Shown here: positions 7,523-14,408 of the stretch, one piece after another | Position numbering within the stretch: the stretch's first letter is position 1 | How the letters are laid out: every line of letters starts with the position of its first letter | Assembly (NCBI GenBank): GCA_020441605.1 | Contig: JAGRLX010000165.1 | Location: forward strand, 309-16,543 | DNA: 16,235 nt | Direction of reading: 5' to 3' | Source of the DNA: Alphaproteobacteria bacterium | GTDB taxonomy: Bacteria > Pseudomonadota > Alphaproteobacteria > Rhizobiales > Aestuariivirgaceae | Translations under genes and position numbers: made by a program | Notes under the pieces: model-generated | What the model was told of the DNA's origin: nothing | Database searches by the model: none | Seen by the model: the letters and a program-made list of their open reading frames with translations, nothing else

Positions 7523-7551
7523 TTGACGAAACGTTTAGCTAAACGTTTAGT
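7523..7551 (+). promoter_or_regulatory. Sigma-70-like promoter of the phyH–lacI unit
   Basis: TTGACG (7523-7528) matches a -35 element in five of six bases. Exactly 17 bases later TTTAGT (7546-7551) matches four of six bases of a -10. A start near 7558 would leave a leader of about 30 nt ending in the GGCGG ribosome site of the dioxygenase gene. The entire spacer and part of the -10 are occupied by the palindromic operator, as expected for a repressed promoter. Confidence 0.65.
7529..7550. promoter_or_regulatory. Tandem LacI-type operator, 20-bp perfect palindrome
   Basis: AAACGTTTAGCTAAACGTTT (7529-7548) equals its own reverse complement. It is built of two copies of AAACGTTT, 12 bp centre to centre; the right copy sits within a 12-bp palindrome CTAAACGTTTAG (7539-7550). 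Each copy has the central CG and A/T-flanked half sites typical of LacI-family operators, whose hinge helix inserts at that CG. The site fills the -35/-10 spacer, so binding should block RNA polymerase. The LacI-family gene two genes on is the obvious binder; this pairing is inference. Confidence 0.75.
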
Positions 7552-7588
7552 TTGGCCTGTGACGAGGGCCGATGCGGGAAAGGCGGAA

Positions 7589-8464
7589 ATGTACACCAGA
7601 CAGGCTTTGCGGGCGCTTGGCGTTGGCCCGGATACACTTACGGAAGCGCAGAGGAAGCAGTTCGACGAACTTGGATTCTTCATTGTCGAGAATGTGCTCA
7701 CGCACTCGCAATGTCAGGTGATGCGTGATGAATTCGAGCGTATCCACGCTGTCGAGAACGAAGGAGGCGGTCATGAAGTCCATGTGGAACCGGGCGCGCG
7801 TCGCATATCCAATATCTTCAACAAGACCGAAGTCTTCGATGCATGCCTGTGGATTCCGGAAATCCTCGCGGCTTCTGCCTATCTTCTCGGCGAGATCAAG
7901 GTTCATGGCGCCAATGTGCGCGATCCTGTGAAAGGCTACGGTCACCAGGATCTGCACGTCGACGTGCCGAAGAAATTTGATGACGACTGGTGGGTGGTGA
8001 ATTCGATGATCATGTTCGATGACATGACGCTCGACAACGGGCCCACCCGTGTGGTGCCGGGCTCCCACAGGTGGGCGCCCATCAATGTGCCCTATGTCAA
8101 CATCGGTGACTGGGAGCCTGCGCCGCTCTCGCCCGAAGACGAGGCCCGGGTGCCGGTGGATCTCTCCGCGCCCTATCCGGGAGAGGTGCTGGTGGAAGCG
8201 CCGGCCGGTTCCGCCATCATCTGCAATTCCTCCATGTGGCATGCCGGCACGCTCAAAAAGACTGACAATCCACGTCGCATGCTCCATCTCACCTACACTC
8301 GGCGCGACCTGCCGCAGCAGCTTCTGCAGCTCGACTATCTCACCAAGGAACTCTATGATCGGATGAGCCCCGAGAAGCGCTATCTCATGGAGATCGAGCC
8401 ACCGAAGTCCGGCGACGGAATCCTCCGCCAGCCGAAGAAGGACCACAAGGGCTGGTGGAACTAG
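7589..8464 (+). CDS. Phytanoyl-CoA dioxygenase (PhyH) family protein
   Basis: A 291-residue Fe(II)/2-oxoglutarate-dependent oxygenase. The iron ligands fit H123-x-D125 (in YGHQDLHVD) and H218 (in MWHAG), with R229 eleven residues on as the 2-oxoglutarate-binding Arg. PhyH-family enzymes hydroxylate very different small molecules, from acyl-CoAs to ectoine and natural products, and the substrate here is unknown. The start at 7589 has a good AAAGGCGG ribosome site; an upstream TTG at 7523 would lie on the promoter and is rejected. A LacI regulator gene follows after 23 nt and a LacI-type operator covers the promoter, so expression is probably induced by a sugar-like or related ligand. No transporter or CoA ligase gene is adjacent, which makes true phytanoyl-CoA oxidation unlikely. 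Confidence 0.88.
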   Translation: MYTRQALRALGVGPDTLTEAQRKQFDELGFFIVENVLTHSQCQVMRDEFERIHAVENEGGGHEVHVEPGARRISNIFNKTEVFDACLWIPEILAASAYLLGEIKVHGANVRDPVKGYGHQDLHVDVPKKFDDDWWVVNSMIMFDDMTLDNGPTRVVPGSHRWAPINVPYVNIGDWEPAPLSPEDEARVPVDLSAPYPGEVLVEAPAGSAIICNSSMWHAGTLKKTDNPRRMLHLTYTRRDLPQQLLQLDYLTKELYDRMSPEKRYLMEIEPPKSGDGILRQPKKDHKGWWN

Positions 8465-8487
8465 AACGGAACGGATAGGCCGCCTTC

Positions 8488-9495
8488 ATGGCAACGATGA
8501 AGGATGTAGCAAGGCTTGCCGGTGTGTCGATCGCCACGGTTTCGGCCGCACTGTCGGGCAAAAACTACGTCAGTCCCACTCTGAATGAACGCGTTCGGGC
8601 CGCCGTCGATGAGCTGGGCTATGCACCCAACGCCATGGCGAGCGGCCTGAAGCGTGGCCGTTCGACCCTTATCGGGCTGATCGTGCCAGACATAACCAAT
8701 CCGTTCTTCACGGAAATGGTTCACGTGGTTCAGCGGGAGGCCCGAGCGGAAGGTCTGACCGTGATTTTGGGCGTGAGTGATGACGATGCCCGGCAGGAGG
8801 CCGAGCTTGTCCGCCTTATGCGGTCACATCAGGCGGCCGGCACGATCATCAGTCCCTGTGGCAGCGATGACGACACGCGGCGCCTTGCCGAAGTCGGCGG
8901 CCGCATGCCGATCGTTGCGATCGACAACGTCGCCGACGGCATGGGCTTCGATATGGTGGTGATCGACAACCGCCAGGCTGCGCGGCTCGCGGTCGACCAT
9001 ATCGTGACCCTCGGCCACCGCCACATTGCAGCCGTCACTGGACCCCGGCACCGGCATGTCAGCCGCGAACGCTTGTTCGGTTTCGAAAGTGCCATGGACG
9101 GCCATGGACTGTCGATCAATCCCGATCATGTTGTGCAGGGTGAGTTCCATGTGAGCAAGGCCTTCGATGCGGGTATGGCCCTGCTCAAGGCACCTGATCC
9201 GCCAACTGCCATTTTTGTCGCCAACAACCAGATGCTGATCGGCATGTTGCAGGCTTTGGCGCAAGCGGGAATGTCGGTTCCCGATGACATGTCGGTCGCC
9301 AGCATTGACGATTTTCCCTGGGCCGCCGCGGTCACGCCGGCGCTCACCACCGTCACCCAGCCGGTAGTCGACATGGCCCGCATCGGGCTGGAGCGCTTGC
9401 GTCTCCGCATCGACGGCGAGGACAGCGCCCCGCAGCGCTTCATTCTGTCGCCCGGCCTGGCGGTCAGGTCGTCCTGTGCCGTCCCGCGCGGTTGA
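8488..9495 (+). CDS. LacI-family transcriptional regulator
   Basis: A 335-residue repressor of standard length. The N-terminal helix-turn-helix spans about residues 4-23 (MKDVARLAGVSIATVSAALS), followed by the hinge helix NAMASGLKRG with the conserved Leu54 that inserts at the central CG of operators. The rest is a periplasmic-binding-like ligand domain starting STLIGLIVPDITNPFF, typical of sugar-responsive members. Positions equivalent to LacI Y17, Q18 and R22 are Ile15, Ala16 and Ala20, an unusually apolar recognition set. It is the second gene of a two-gene unit with the dioxygenase and probably represses that unit through the operator at 7529-7550. The inducer is unknown. It ends 17 nt before the 3' end of the opposing tRNA gene. 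Confidence 0.94.
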   Translation: MATMKDVARLAGVSIATVSAALSGKNYVSPTLNERVRAAVDELGYAPNAMASGLKRGRSTLIGLIVPDITNPFFTEMVHVVQREARAEGLTVILGVSDDDARQEAELVRLMRSHQAAGTIISPCGSDDDTRRLAEVGGRMPIVAIDNVADGMGFDMVVIDNRQAARLAVDHIVTLGHRHIAAVTGPRHRHVSRERLFGFESAMDGHGLSINPDHVVQGEFHVSKAFDAGMALLKAPDPPTAIFVANNQMLIGMLQALAQAGMSVPDDMSVASIDDFPWAAAVTPALTTVTQPVVDMARIGLERLRLRIDGEDSAPQRFILSPGLAVRSSCAVPRG

Positions 9496-9512
9496 TCTCA
9501 CCTCATGAGTTG

Positions 9513-9598
9513 TGGTGCCCCTGGAGGGACTCGAACCCCCACGCCCTTGCGAGCAACAGATTTTGAGTCTGCCGCGTCTACCATTCCGCCACAGGGGC
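9513..9598 (-). tRNA. tRNA-Leu (CAA anticodon)
   Basis: The minus strand folds as a class II tRNA of 86 nt including an encoded CCA. The acceptor stem is GCCCCTG with CAGGGGC, the D arm GCGGAATGGTAGACGC, and the anticodon stem GCAGA/TCTGT. The loop CTCAAAA places the anticodon CAA at 9563-9565. A long variable arm with a GCAA tetraloop and a T arm with TTCGAGT follow. It reads UUG codons. The long variable arm and the D-arm sequence are those of leucine tRNAs, not of serine or tyrosine ones. Confidence 0.97.
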
Positions 9599-9610
9599 CA
9601 CGGAGGAGAC

Positions 9611-9639
9611 GGCATAATTGTCCGCCCTTGCGCCGTCAA
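9611..9639 (-). promoter_or_regulatory. Promoter of the tRNA-Leu gene
   Basis: Reading the minus strand, TTGACG (9634-9639) and TATGCC (9611-9616) are separated by exactly 17 bases. The -10 lies 12 bases before the tRNA 5' end, leaving a very short leader as usual for tRNA genes. The -35 is strong (five of six), the -10 weak (three of six). It lies just upstream of, and divergent from, the arfB start. Confidence 0.6.
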
Positions 9640-9662
9640 CCGTAAAGGGCGACAAGGCAGGG

Positions 9663-10082
9663 ATGATCAGGATCACCGATTCCCTCGTGATCGACGAGGC
9701 GGATATTGCCGTGAGCTTCATGCGGGCATCGGGGCCGGGCGGCCAGAATGTCAACAAGGTTTCGACCGCCGTTGAACTGCGCTATGACGTGGCGCGGTCG
9801 GACCTGCCCGATGACCTCAAGGCGCGCCTTTCCCGGATCGCCGGCCGGCAGCTGACCAGGGATGGCATCCTGGTGGTCACGGCGCAGGAACACCGGTCTC
9901 AGGAACGCAACCGCGAGGAAGCCCTGGCCAAGATCGTTGCCATGCTCCGTCGGGCAGCGATCCGTCCGAAGCGCCGGATTGCCACGAAGCCGACATTGGC
10001 CTCGCGCCGCCGCCGCCTCGAGTCGAAAACCCGGCACGGCGCGACCAAGAAGCTGCGGTCCTCCCGGCCAGCAATGGATTGA
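9663..10082 (+). CDS. arfB: Alternative ribosome-rescue factor ArfB (YaeJ)
   Basis: A 139-residue peptidyl-tRNA hydrolase that frees ribosomes stalled on mRNA lacking a stop codon. The catalytic GGQ motif is at 26-28 in RASGPGGQNVNKVSTAVELR. The C-terminal tail is highly basic (RRxxRPKRR...RRRRLESK...KKLR), as in ArfB, where it enters the empty mRNA channel. The small size excludes the full-length release factors RF1 and RF2. The start at 9663 is preceded by AAGGCAGGG; an upstream ATG-less extension to 9618 is unlikely. The next gene starts 8 nt after the stop, so the two are probably co-transcribed. Confidence 0.94.
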   Translation: MIRITDSLVIDEADIAVSFMRASGPGGQNVNKVSTAVELRYDVARSDLPDDLKARLSRIAGRQLTRDGILVVTAQEHRSQERNREEALAKIVAMLRRAAIRPKRRIATKPTLASRRRRLESKTRHGATKKLRSSRPAMD

Positions 10083-10090
10083 AACCAGCA

Positions 10091-10702
10091 ATGCTCAAGA
10101 AACTTTACGACTGGACCCTGTCTCTGGCCGGACGCAAGACCGCCGAGGCCTGGCTCGCGATCATCGCCTTCGTTGAAAGCTCGGTCTTTCTGGTACCTGC
10201 CGATGTCCTGTTCCTTCCCATGGTGCTGGCCAGGCCTGCAAGAGCCTTCCGCTATGCGCTGGTTGCCACTGTCGCGTCCACGCTTGGCGGTGTGGCCGGC
10301 TATGCCCTCGGCTATTTCGCCTATGAAGCGCTGGCCAAGCCGGTGCTGGCATTCTATGGCAAGCTCGACAGTTTCGAGGCGCTTCGGCAATGCTCGGGCG
10401 AAGACACGCTGATGCTGCTGCTGGTGACATCGGGACTTTCCCATCTGCCGCCAATCAAGGTCGTGACCATCCTCGCCGGCGTCGCACAGATCAGTTTCCT
10501 GTTCTTTGTGATGTCATGTGTGATTGCGCGCGGCGCGCGCTTCTTTGCGCTGGCCTGGGGGTTACGCCGGTTTGGCGAGCCGATCCGCCAGTTTATTGAA
10601 AGACGCCTGGGCCTGATTGCGGCGGTGGTTGCGGGCCTCCTTATCGTCCTATATCTGGTGGCAAAATATTTCGCAGACTCGGGATCTCTGACTGCATGTT
10701 GA
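10091..10702 (+). CDS. YqaA/DedA-like (SNARE-associated Golgi) membrane protein
   Basis: A 203-residue integral membrane protein of the YqaA branch of the DedA/VTT superfamily. Residues from about 20 to 35 (AWLAIIAFVESSVFLVPADV) carry the family's FxES..P signature, followed by VASTLGGVAGYALGYFAYEA. Several further hydrophobic helices run to a C-terminal one. DedA relatives act as lipid or small-molecule translocases of the inner membrane; the YqaA branch has no settled function. The ATG at 10091 is preferred to a TTG at 10079. Its last codons overlap the dsbB start by 7 nt, so the two are translated together, and arfB precedes it by 8 nt. Confidence 0.85.
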   Translation: MLKKLYDWTLSLAGRKTAEAWLAIIAFVESSVFLVPADVLFLPMVLARPARAFRYALVATVASTLGGVAGYALGYFAYEALAKPVLAFYGKLDSFEALRQCSGEDTLMLLLVTSGLSHLPPIKVVTILAGVAQISFLFFVMSCVIARGARFFALAWGLRRFGEPIRQFIERRLGLIAAVVAGLLIVLYLVAKYFADSGSLTAC

Positions 10703-11193
10703 ATTCCCTTACCAAGCGGCAAGCGGCATTTCTGATCTTCACCGTGGCCCTTGCGACAATTCTCGGGGCGTGGATCTTCGAGTATTTCGGTTACGCGCCC
10801 TGCGAACTGTGCCTCAAGCAACGATGGGCCTATTACACGGCCATTCCGCTGGCGCTGTTGCTGGCGCTTGTGGCTCGGTCGGCTCCTTCTGTCGCCCGCC
10901 ACGGTTTGGCGATACTGGCGGTGCTGTGGCTGGCCAGCATGGTCTTCGGGGCCTATCATGCCGGCGTGGAGTGGAAGTTCTGGCCGGGCCCCACCACCTG
11001 CGGCCAGGGTAGCGGGCTGACGGGGGGGCTCCCCGATCTCTCGGCGCCGGTCGTGATGTGCGACGAGGCGGCGATCCGAATTTTCGGCCTGTCGCTTGCG
11101 GGATGGAACGCCGTCATCTCGCTGGCGCTGGCTATCGTCGCGGTAAAGGGATTCCGCAATCAGGGATCGAGTTCGGCATCCCAGTACAGATAG
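10696..11193 (+). CDS. dsbB: Disulfide bond formation protein B family
   Basis: A 165-residue inner-membrane protein with four helices and both DsbB cysteine pairs: C36-E-L-C39 in the first periplasmic loop, and C102 (in GPTTC) with C122 (in VVMCD) in the second. DsbB reoxidises DsbA and passes electrons to quinone, sustaining disulfide formation in the periplasm. The start overlaps the preceding YqaA-like gene by 7 nt (ATGTTGA). The last 34 bases overlap, tail to tail, the end of the HNH gene on the other strand. No dsbA is in the window. The assignment is firm by cysteine pattern and topology. Confidence 0.93.
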   Translation: MLNSLTKRQAAFLIFTVALATILGAWIFEYFGYAPCELCLKQRWAYYTAIPLALLLALVARSAPSVARHGLAILAVLWLASMVFGAYHAGVEWKFWPGPTTCGQGSGLTGGLPDLSAPVVMCDEAAIRIFGLSLAGWNAVISLALAIVAVKGFRNQGSSSASQYR

Positions 11194-11726
11194 TCCTGCC
11201 AGCTGTCATGGAGATAGTTCGGCGGGAACAGCCGCCCGTTCCGATGAAGCTGCGCCACTGTGGGCCGCACCGGTTTCTGGGCTGGATACATGTGAACCTG
11301 GTGGGGGTAGTGCCCGCCCTTCATCAGATTGCAGGGAGAGCATGCAGTCACGACATTTTCCCAGGTCGTCTGTCCGCCCCTTGAGCGCGGCGTGACGTGG
11401 TCGAAGGTGAGATCCTCGTGGTGCCCGCAATACTGGCAGGTGAAGCGGTCGCGGAGAAATACGTTGAACCTGGTGAATGCCGGAGTGCGCGACGGCTTGA
11501 CGTAGGTCTTGAGCGAAACCACGCTGGGCAGCCGGAATTCGGACCGGGTGCTGCGGACCACCCGGTCATATTCGGAGACGATATTCACCCGGTCGAGAAA
11601 CACGGCCTTTACCGTGTCCTGCCAACTCCACAGAGACAGAGGGTAGTAGCTCAACGGGCGAAAATCCGCGTTGAGAACCAGGGCTGGACAGGCTTCCGGC
11701 GTGACCGGTGCGTGATGCACGCTCAC
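11160..11726 (-). CDS. HNH endonuclease family protein
   Basis: A 188-residue protein with a conserved N-terminal region (PALVLNADFRPLSYYPLSLW) and an HNH nuclease module. The module shows C97-Q-Y-C100, D109-H110 (LTFDHVTPRSRGG), N124, and C129-S-P-C132-N133 with K136. The two CxxC pairs should bind a structural zinc. Stand-alone HNH proteins of this type are widespread and of unknown cellular role; there is no restriction or phage context here. The first GTG (11726) has no ribosome site, whereas the GTG two codons later (11720) has GAGGTGA just upstream, so the shorter start may be the real one. The end overlaps dsbB by 34 nt. Confidence 0.87.
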   Translation of the reverse strand: MSVHHAPVTPEACPALVLNADFRPLSYYPLSLWSWQDTVKAVFLDRVNIVSEYDRVVRSTRSEFRLPSVVSLKTYVKPSRTPAFTRFNVFLRDRFTCQYCGHHEDLTFDHVTPRSRGGQTTWENVVTACSPCNLMKGGHYPHQVHMYPAQKPVRPTVAQLHRNGRLFPPNYLHDSWQDYLYWDAELDP

Positions 11727-11753
11727 CTCATCGGTTTGTAGTCCTTTCTCGAT

Positions 11754-11759
11754 ACTATA
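11754..11759 (-). promoter_or_regulatory. Candidate -10 element of the HNH gene
   Basis: On the minus strand TATAGT (11754-11759) matches five of six bases of a -10 and lies about 28 bases before the HNH start. The hexamer 17 bases upstream (CTTCAC) is a poor -35. The 60-base gap between the glycosylase stop and this gene is A/T-rich for the window, which fits a promoter. Confidence 0.35.
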
Positions 11760-11786
11760 TCTTGTGTGGCAATTCTGTGAAGAGCC

Positions 11787-12428
11787 TCACGAGCCGGACT
11801 GGGGGATGCCCTTGAGGCCGCGATAGTGGCTCCATAGAAGATGCGCGGCGGCCCCCCGCAACGGCTGCCAGGGCCGCGCCAAGGCCTCCATTTCGGCGGC
11901 ACCCGGCCTGCCTGTGGTCCCGGCAAGGTCCATGGCAGCGATTTGCAGTGCCAGATCGCCCGTGGGCCAGGCATCGGGACGTCCGAGACCGAAAAGCAGG
12001 AAGATGCTGGATGTCCATGGACCGATCCCGGGGATCGCCTGAAGTTGGCGAAGAACCTCCTGGTCAGGATGGGTCCGCGCGGCATGAAGGCAAAGTCTGC
12101 CATGGAGCAGGGCGTCGGCTGCGGCGTGGAAGGTTCGCGCCTTGGCCCGCGAGAGGCCGAGGTCCATCAGCTCTTCGATGGTGCAGGCTGTCAGCGTCAA
12201 GGGTTCGAAGGGGGCAAGGCGATCCTCCAGCCGGCGCCATATCGCCTCCCCGGCTTTCAGCGAAATGAGCTGATCGGTGACGATCCTTAGGAGTGATTCG
12301 AGATTTGGCGGCATGCGGCGCAGGCGTGGCAGGCCGTGGGTATCGACCACCATGGCCAACCGACGGTCTTTGGCCGCCAGCCGGGCGACAGCGTCATCAA
12401 GCTCAGCCTGGGTTTCGAGCCGGAACAT
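11787..12428 (-). CDS. DNA-3-methyladenine glycosylase II (AlkA-type, HhH-GPD)
   Basis: A 213-residue base-excision-repair enzyme that removes alkylated purines from DNA. The helix-hairpin-helix LQAIPGIGPWTSS (about 129-141) is followed by the conserved loop with catalytic Asp158 in WPTGDLALQ. Length and the GPW motif match short AlkA-like proteins lacking the N-terminal domain of E. coli AlkA; the Fe-S cysteines of MutY/Nth proteins are absent, which excludes those. The ATG at 12428 has no good ribosome site. It is divergent from gluQ with 45 nt between the starts. No ada-type regulator is nearby. Confidence 0.9.
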   Translation of the reverse strand: MFRLETQAELDDAVARLAAKDRRLAMVVDTHGLPRLRRMPPNLESLLRIVTDQLISLKAGEAIWRRLEDRLAPFEPLTLTACTIEELMDLGLSRAKARTFHAAADALLHGRLCLHAARTHPDQEVLRQLQAIPGIGPWTSSIFLLFGLGRPDAWPTGDLALQIAAMDLAGTTGRPGAAEMEALARPWQPLRGAAAHLLWSHYRGLKGIPQSGS

Positions 12429-12473
12429 GGCGATCTATTTGACCGGAGGCCGCTGGCGGCGCAAGAAATTCCC

Positions 12474-13259
12474 ATGACGAAACCCGTATTCCGTTTTGCC
12501 CCCAGTCCCAACGGCGCCCTGCATCTCGGACATGCCTATTCGGCCCTGCTCAATTTCCGGATGGCGCAGGACATCGGCGGGCGCTTCCTGGTTCGCATGG
12601 AAGATACCGATCGTGGCCGCTGCCACCCGCGCTTCATGGAGCAGATGCTGGAGGATCTCGCCTGGCTCGGCTTGCGATGGGAACAGCCGGTCCGGGTACA
12701 AAGCGAGCACCTTCCGGACTATTATGCGAACATTCGGAAACTGTGGGACATGCGCGCCGCCTACCCCTGCTTTTGCACACGCAGGACCATGGTTCCGGAC
12801 CGCTTGGGACGCCGCGATCCCGATGGCCAGCCGTTGTATGGCGGTGCCTGCCGCGCCTTGAATGCCAGCGCCGCCATGGCGCGGATCGAGGCCGGCGCGG
12901 TTCACGCCTGGCGCATTGATATGGGCGCCTGCCGGGATGAAGATGCGGCTATCTGGGGCGACGCGGCCATAGCGCGGCTGATGAACGGATCGAGCTACCA
13001 CATCGCCGTGGTGACCGACGATCATCTGCAGGGCGTTACACATGTCGTCAGGGGGCGCGACATCGAGGCGGCAACGCCCTTGCACCGCTTGCTGCAGCGT
13101 TTGCTCGGCTTCCGGTCGCCGCTTTACTACCACCACGCGCTCATTCTTGACGAACAGGGCCGCAAGCTGTCCAAAAGCGACCGGAGCAGATCACTGGCAG
13201 ACTTGCGATCCGCCGGGATCGCGGCTGCCGAGATACGCCGCCGCCTCGGGTTCGCATGA
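12474..13259 (+). CDS. gluQ: Glutamyl-Q tRNA(Asp) synthetase
   Basis: A 261-residue GluRS-like enzyme that attaches glutamate to the queuosine base of tRNA-Asp. The N-terminus FRFAPSPNGALHLGHAYSAL contains the HIGH motif (HLGH, 17-20), and the KMSKS motif is KLSKS (231-235). The zinc site C99-x-C101, Y122 and C126 is typical of GluQ. It lacks the anticodon-binding domain of full GluRS, as expected from its length. The start at 12474 gives the canonical N-terminus; longer extensions upstream overlap the glycosylase gene. The stop is 2 nt from the stop of the convergent SDHAF4-like gene. Confidence 0.95.
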   Translation: MTKPVFRFAPSPNGALHLGHAYSALLNFRMAQDIGGRFLVRMEDTDRGRCHPRFMEQMLEDLAWLGLRWEQPVRVQSEHLPDYYANIRKLWDMRAAYPCFCTRRTMVPDRLGRRDPDGQPLYGGACRALNASAAMARIEAGAVHAWRIDMGACRDEDAAIWGDAAIARLMNGSSYHIAVVTDDHLQGVTHVVRGRDIEAATPLHRLLQRLLGFRSPLYYHHALILDEQGRKLSKSDRSRSLADLRSAGIAAAEIRRRLGFA

Positions 13260-13261
13260 GG

Positions 13262-13450
13262 TCAAAAGTCTGATGCAATCCCCTTGCATTCCCAGTCGCC
13301 GAACCTGGTCGGCTCAGGCCCCTTGCGGCCGTTGACCTCAGGCGGCCGCTCTGGATCCGCCGCGCGGGCACGCCTTGCGGCCGCTTCGGCAAGCGCCCGC
13401 TCTGCGGCCGTAGTGGGAGGTGGTGCGGAGTTTGACTTGTCGTCGCTCAT
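13262..13450 (-). CDS. DUF1674 / succinate dehydrogenase assembly factor 4 family
   Basis: A 62-residue small protein. The acidic and alanine-rich N-terminal half ([16 protein letters not shown]) precedes the conserved C-terminal block [19 protein letters not shown], the diagnostic end of the DUF1674/SDHAF4 family. SDHAF4 helps assemble the flavinated SdhA subunit in mitochondria; alphaproteobacterial homologues are assumed to act similarly, which is inference. No sdh genes are in the window. A start at 13459 would add three residues; I prefer 13450, which gives the usual MS-rich N-terminus. It is divergent from htpX and convergent with gluQ. Confidence 0.88.
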   Translation of the reverse strand: MSDDKSNSAPPPTTAAERALAEAAARRARAADPERPPEVNGRKGPEPTRFGDWECKGIASDF

Positions 13451-13504
13451 GACAAGCATCATATGGGTGATCGAGATGATTGCGATCAAGGAGAATCGTC
13501 GTCG

Positions 13505-14407
13505 ATGAACACGATGCGCACCGGAATGCTGCTGGCAGCGATGACTGGCCTGTTCCTTGCGGTAGGCTATCTGCTCGGCCGCGAGCAGGGCATGGTCATG
13601 GCCTTTGGCGTTGCGGCCCTCATGAACGTCTTCGCCTATTGGAATGCCGACAAGATGGTTCTTCGCATGCATGGCGCACGCGAGATCGACCGGCAGAGCG
13701 CGCCCGAGTTCTTCGACATGATAGAGGATCAGGCGCGCCGTGCCGGACTGCCGATGCCCAAGGTCTACATCATGGAGAATGACCAGCCCAATGCCTTTGC
13801 AACCGGCCGCAATCCGGAGAATGCGGCGGTGGCGGCCACCACCGGGCTTCTCGCGATGCTCGACCGCGACGAGATCGCAGGCGTCATGGCCCATGAACTC
13901 GCCCATATCAAGAACCGCGATACACTGATCATGACCCTGACGGCGACCATTGCCGGTGCCATCTCGATGCTGGCCAATTTCGGCTTTCTGTTTGGCGGCA
14001 GTCGCAATCGCGAATCTCCACTCGGCGTGGTCGGGACGCTCGCGCTGATGATCCTGGCACCACTTGGCGCGATGATCGTGCAGATGGCGATCAGCCGAAC
14101 GCGCGAGTATGGCGCGGATCGCGAGGGCGCAAGAATCTCCGGCAATCCCCGGGCGCTCGCCACGGCGTTGGCCAAGATTTCCAGGGCCGCCCGGCAGATC
14201 GAAAATGAATCGGCCGAGGCTAATCCGGCCACGGCCCATATGTTCATCATCAATCCGCTTTCGGGCCAGCGGATGGACAATCTATTCTCGACCCATCCGA
14301 ATCCGCAGAACCGCATCGATGCCCTGCTTAAGATGGAACTGGAAATGGGCGGTCGGGCCTCCGGCATGCCTGAAGCGCACCCGGTGCGGCGTGGCCCGTG
14401 GGGTTGA
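13505..14407 (+). CDS. htpX: Zinc metalloprotease HtpX
   Basis: A 300-residue M48 membrane protease that degrades damaged membrane proteins together with FtsH. Two N-terminal membrane helices (about residues 7-25 and 30-47) precede the zinc motif HELAH (130-134). Two further hydrophobic helices follow, then [13 protein letters not shown] with the third zinc ligand Glu. The ribosome site AAGGAGA (13488-13494) supports the ATG at 13505, at 10 nt spacing. The end reads into rsmB, whose start is 1 nt beyond the stop, implying co-transcription. Stress control cannot be seen in the short upstream gap. Confidence 0.96.
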   Translation: MNTMRTGMLLAAMTGLFLAVGYLLGREQGMVMAFGVAALMNVFAYWNADKMVLRMHGAREIDRQSAPEFFDMIEDQARRAGLPMPKVYIMENDQPNAFATGRNPENAAVAATTGLLAMLDRDEIAGVMAHELAHIKNRDTLIMTLTATIAGAISMLANFGFLFGGSRNRESPLGVVGTLALMILAPLGAMIVQMAISRTREYGADREGARISGNPRALATALAKISRAARQIENESAEANPATAHMFIINPLSGQRMDNLFSTHPNPQNRIDALLKMELEMGGRASGMPEAHPVRRGPWG

Positions 14408-14408
14408 G

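Larger units (their letters stand above)
7214..7588. other. Divergent control region between carboxypeptidase and PhyH genes
   Basis: The region holds the promoters of two divergent units. The right end contains a clear promoter and LacI-type operator for the dioxygenase gene, listed separately. For the carboxypeptidase operon I see only a weak candidate on the minus strand near 7300-7330 (a TTGGAA-like -35 and a TAAGAA-like -10), which I do not rely on. The centre, about 7330-7500, has no recognised gene, RNA or repeat; short minus-strand frames there lack recognisable features. Confidence 0.6.

Noticed and set aside
7523..7588. TTG start that would extend the dioxygenase by 22 residues
   Set aside because: It would place the start on the -35 element and translate the operator. 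The ATG at 7589 has a good ribosome site.
13451..14239. Long N-terminal extension of the SDHAF4-like frame, antisense to htpX
   Set aside because: Only the last 62 codons match the DUF1674 family; the rest mirrors htpX and has no family features.
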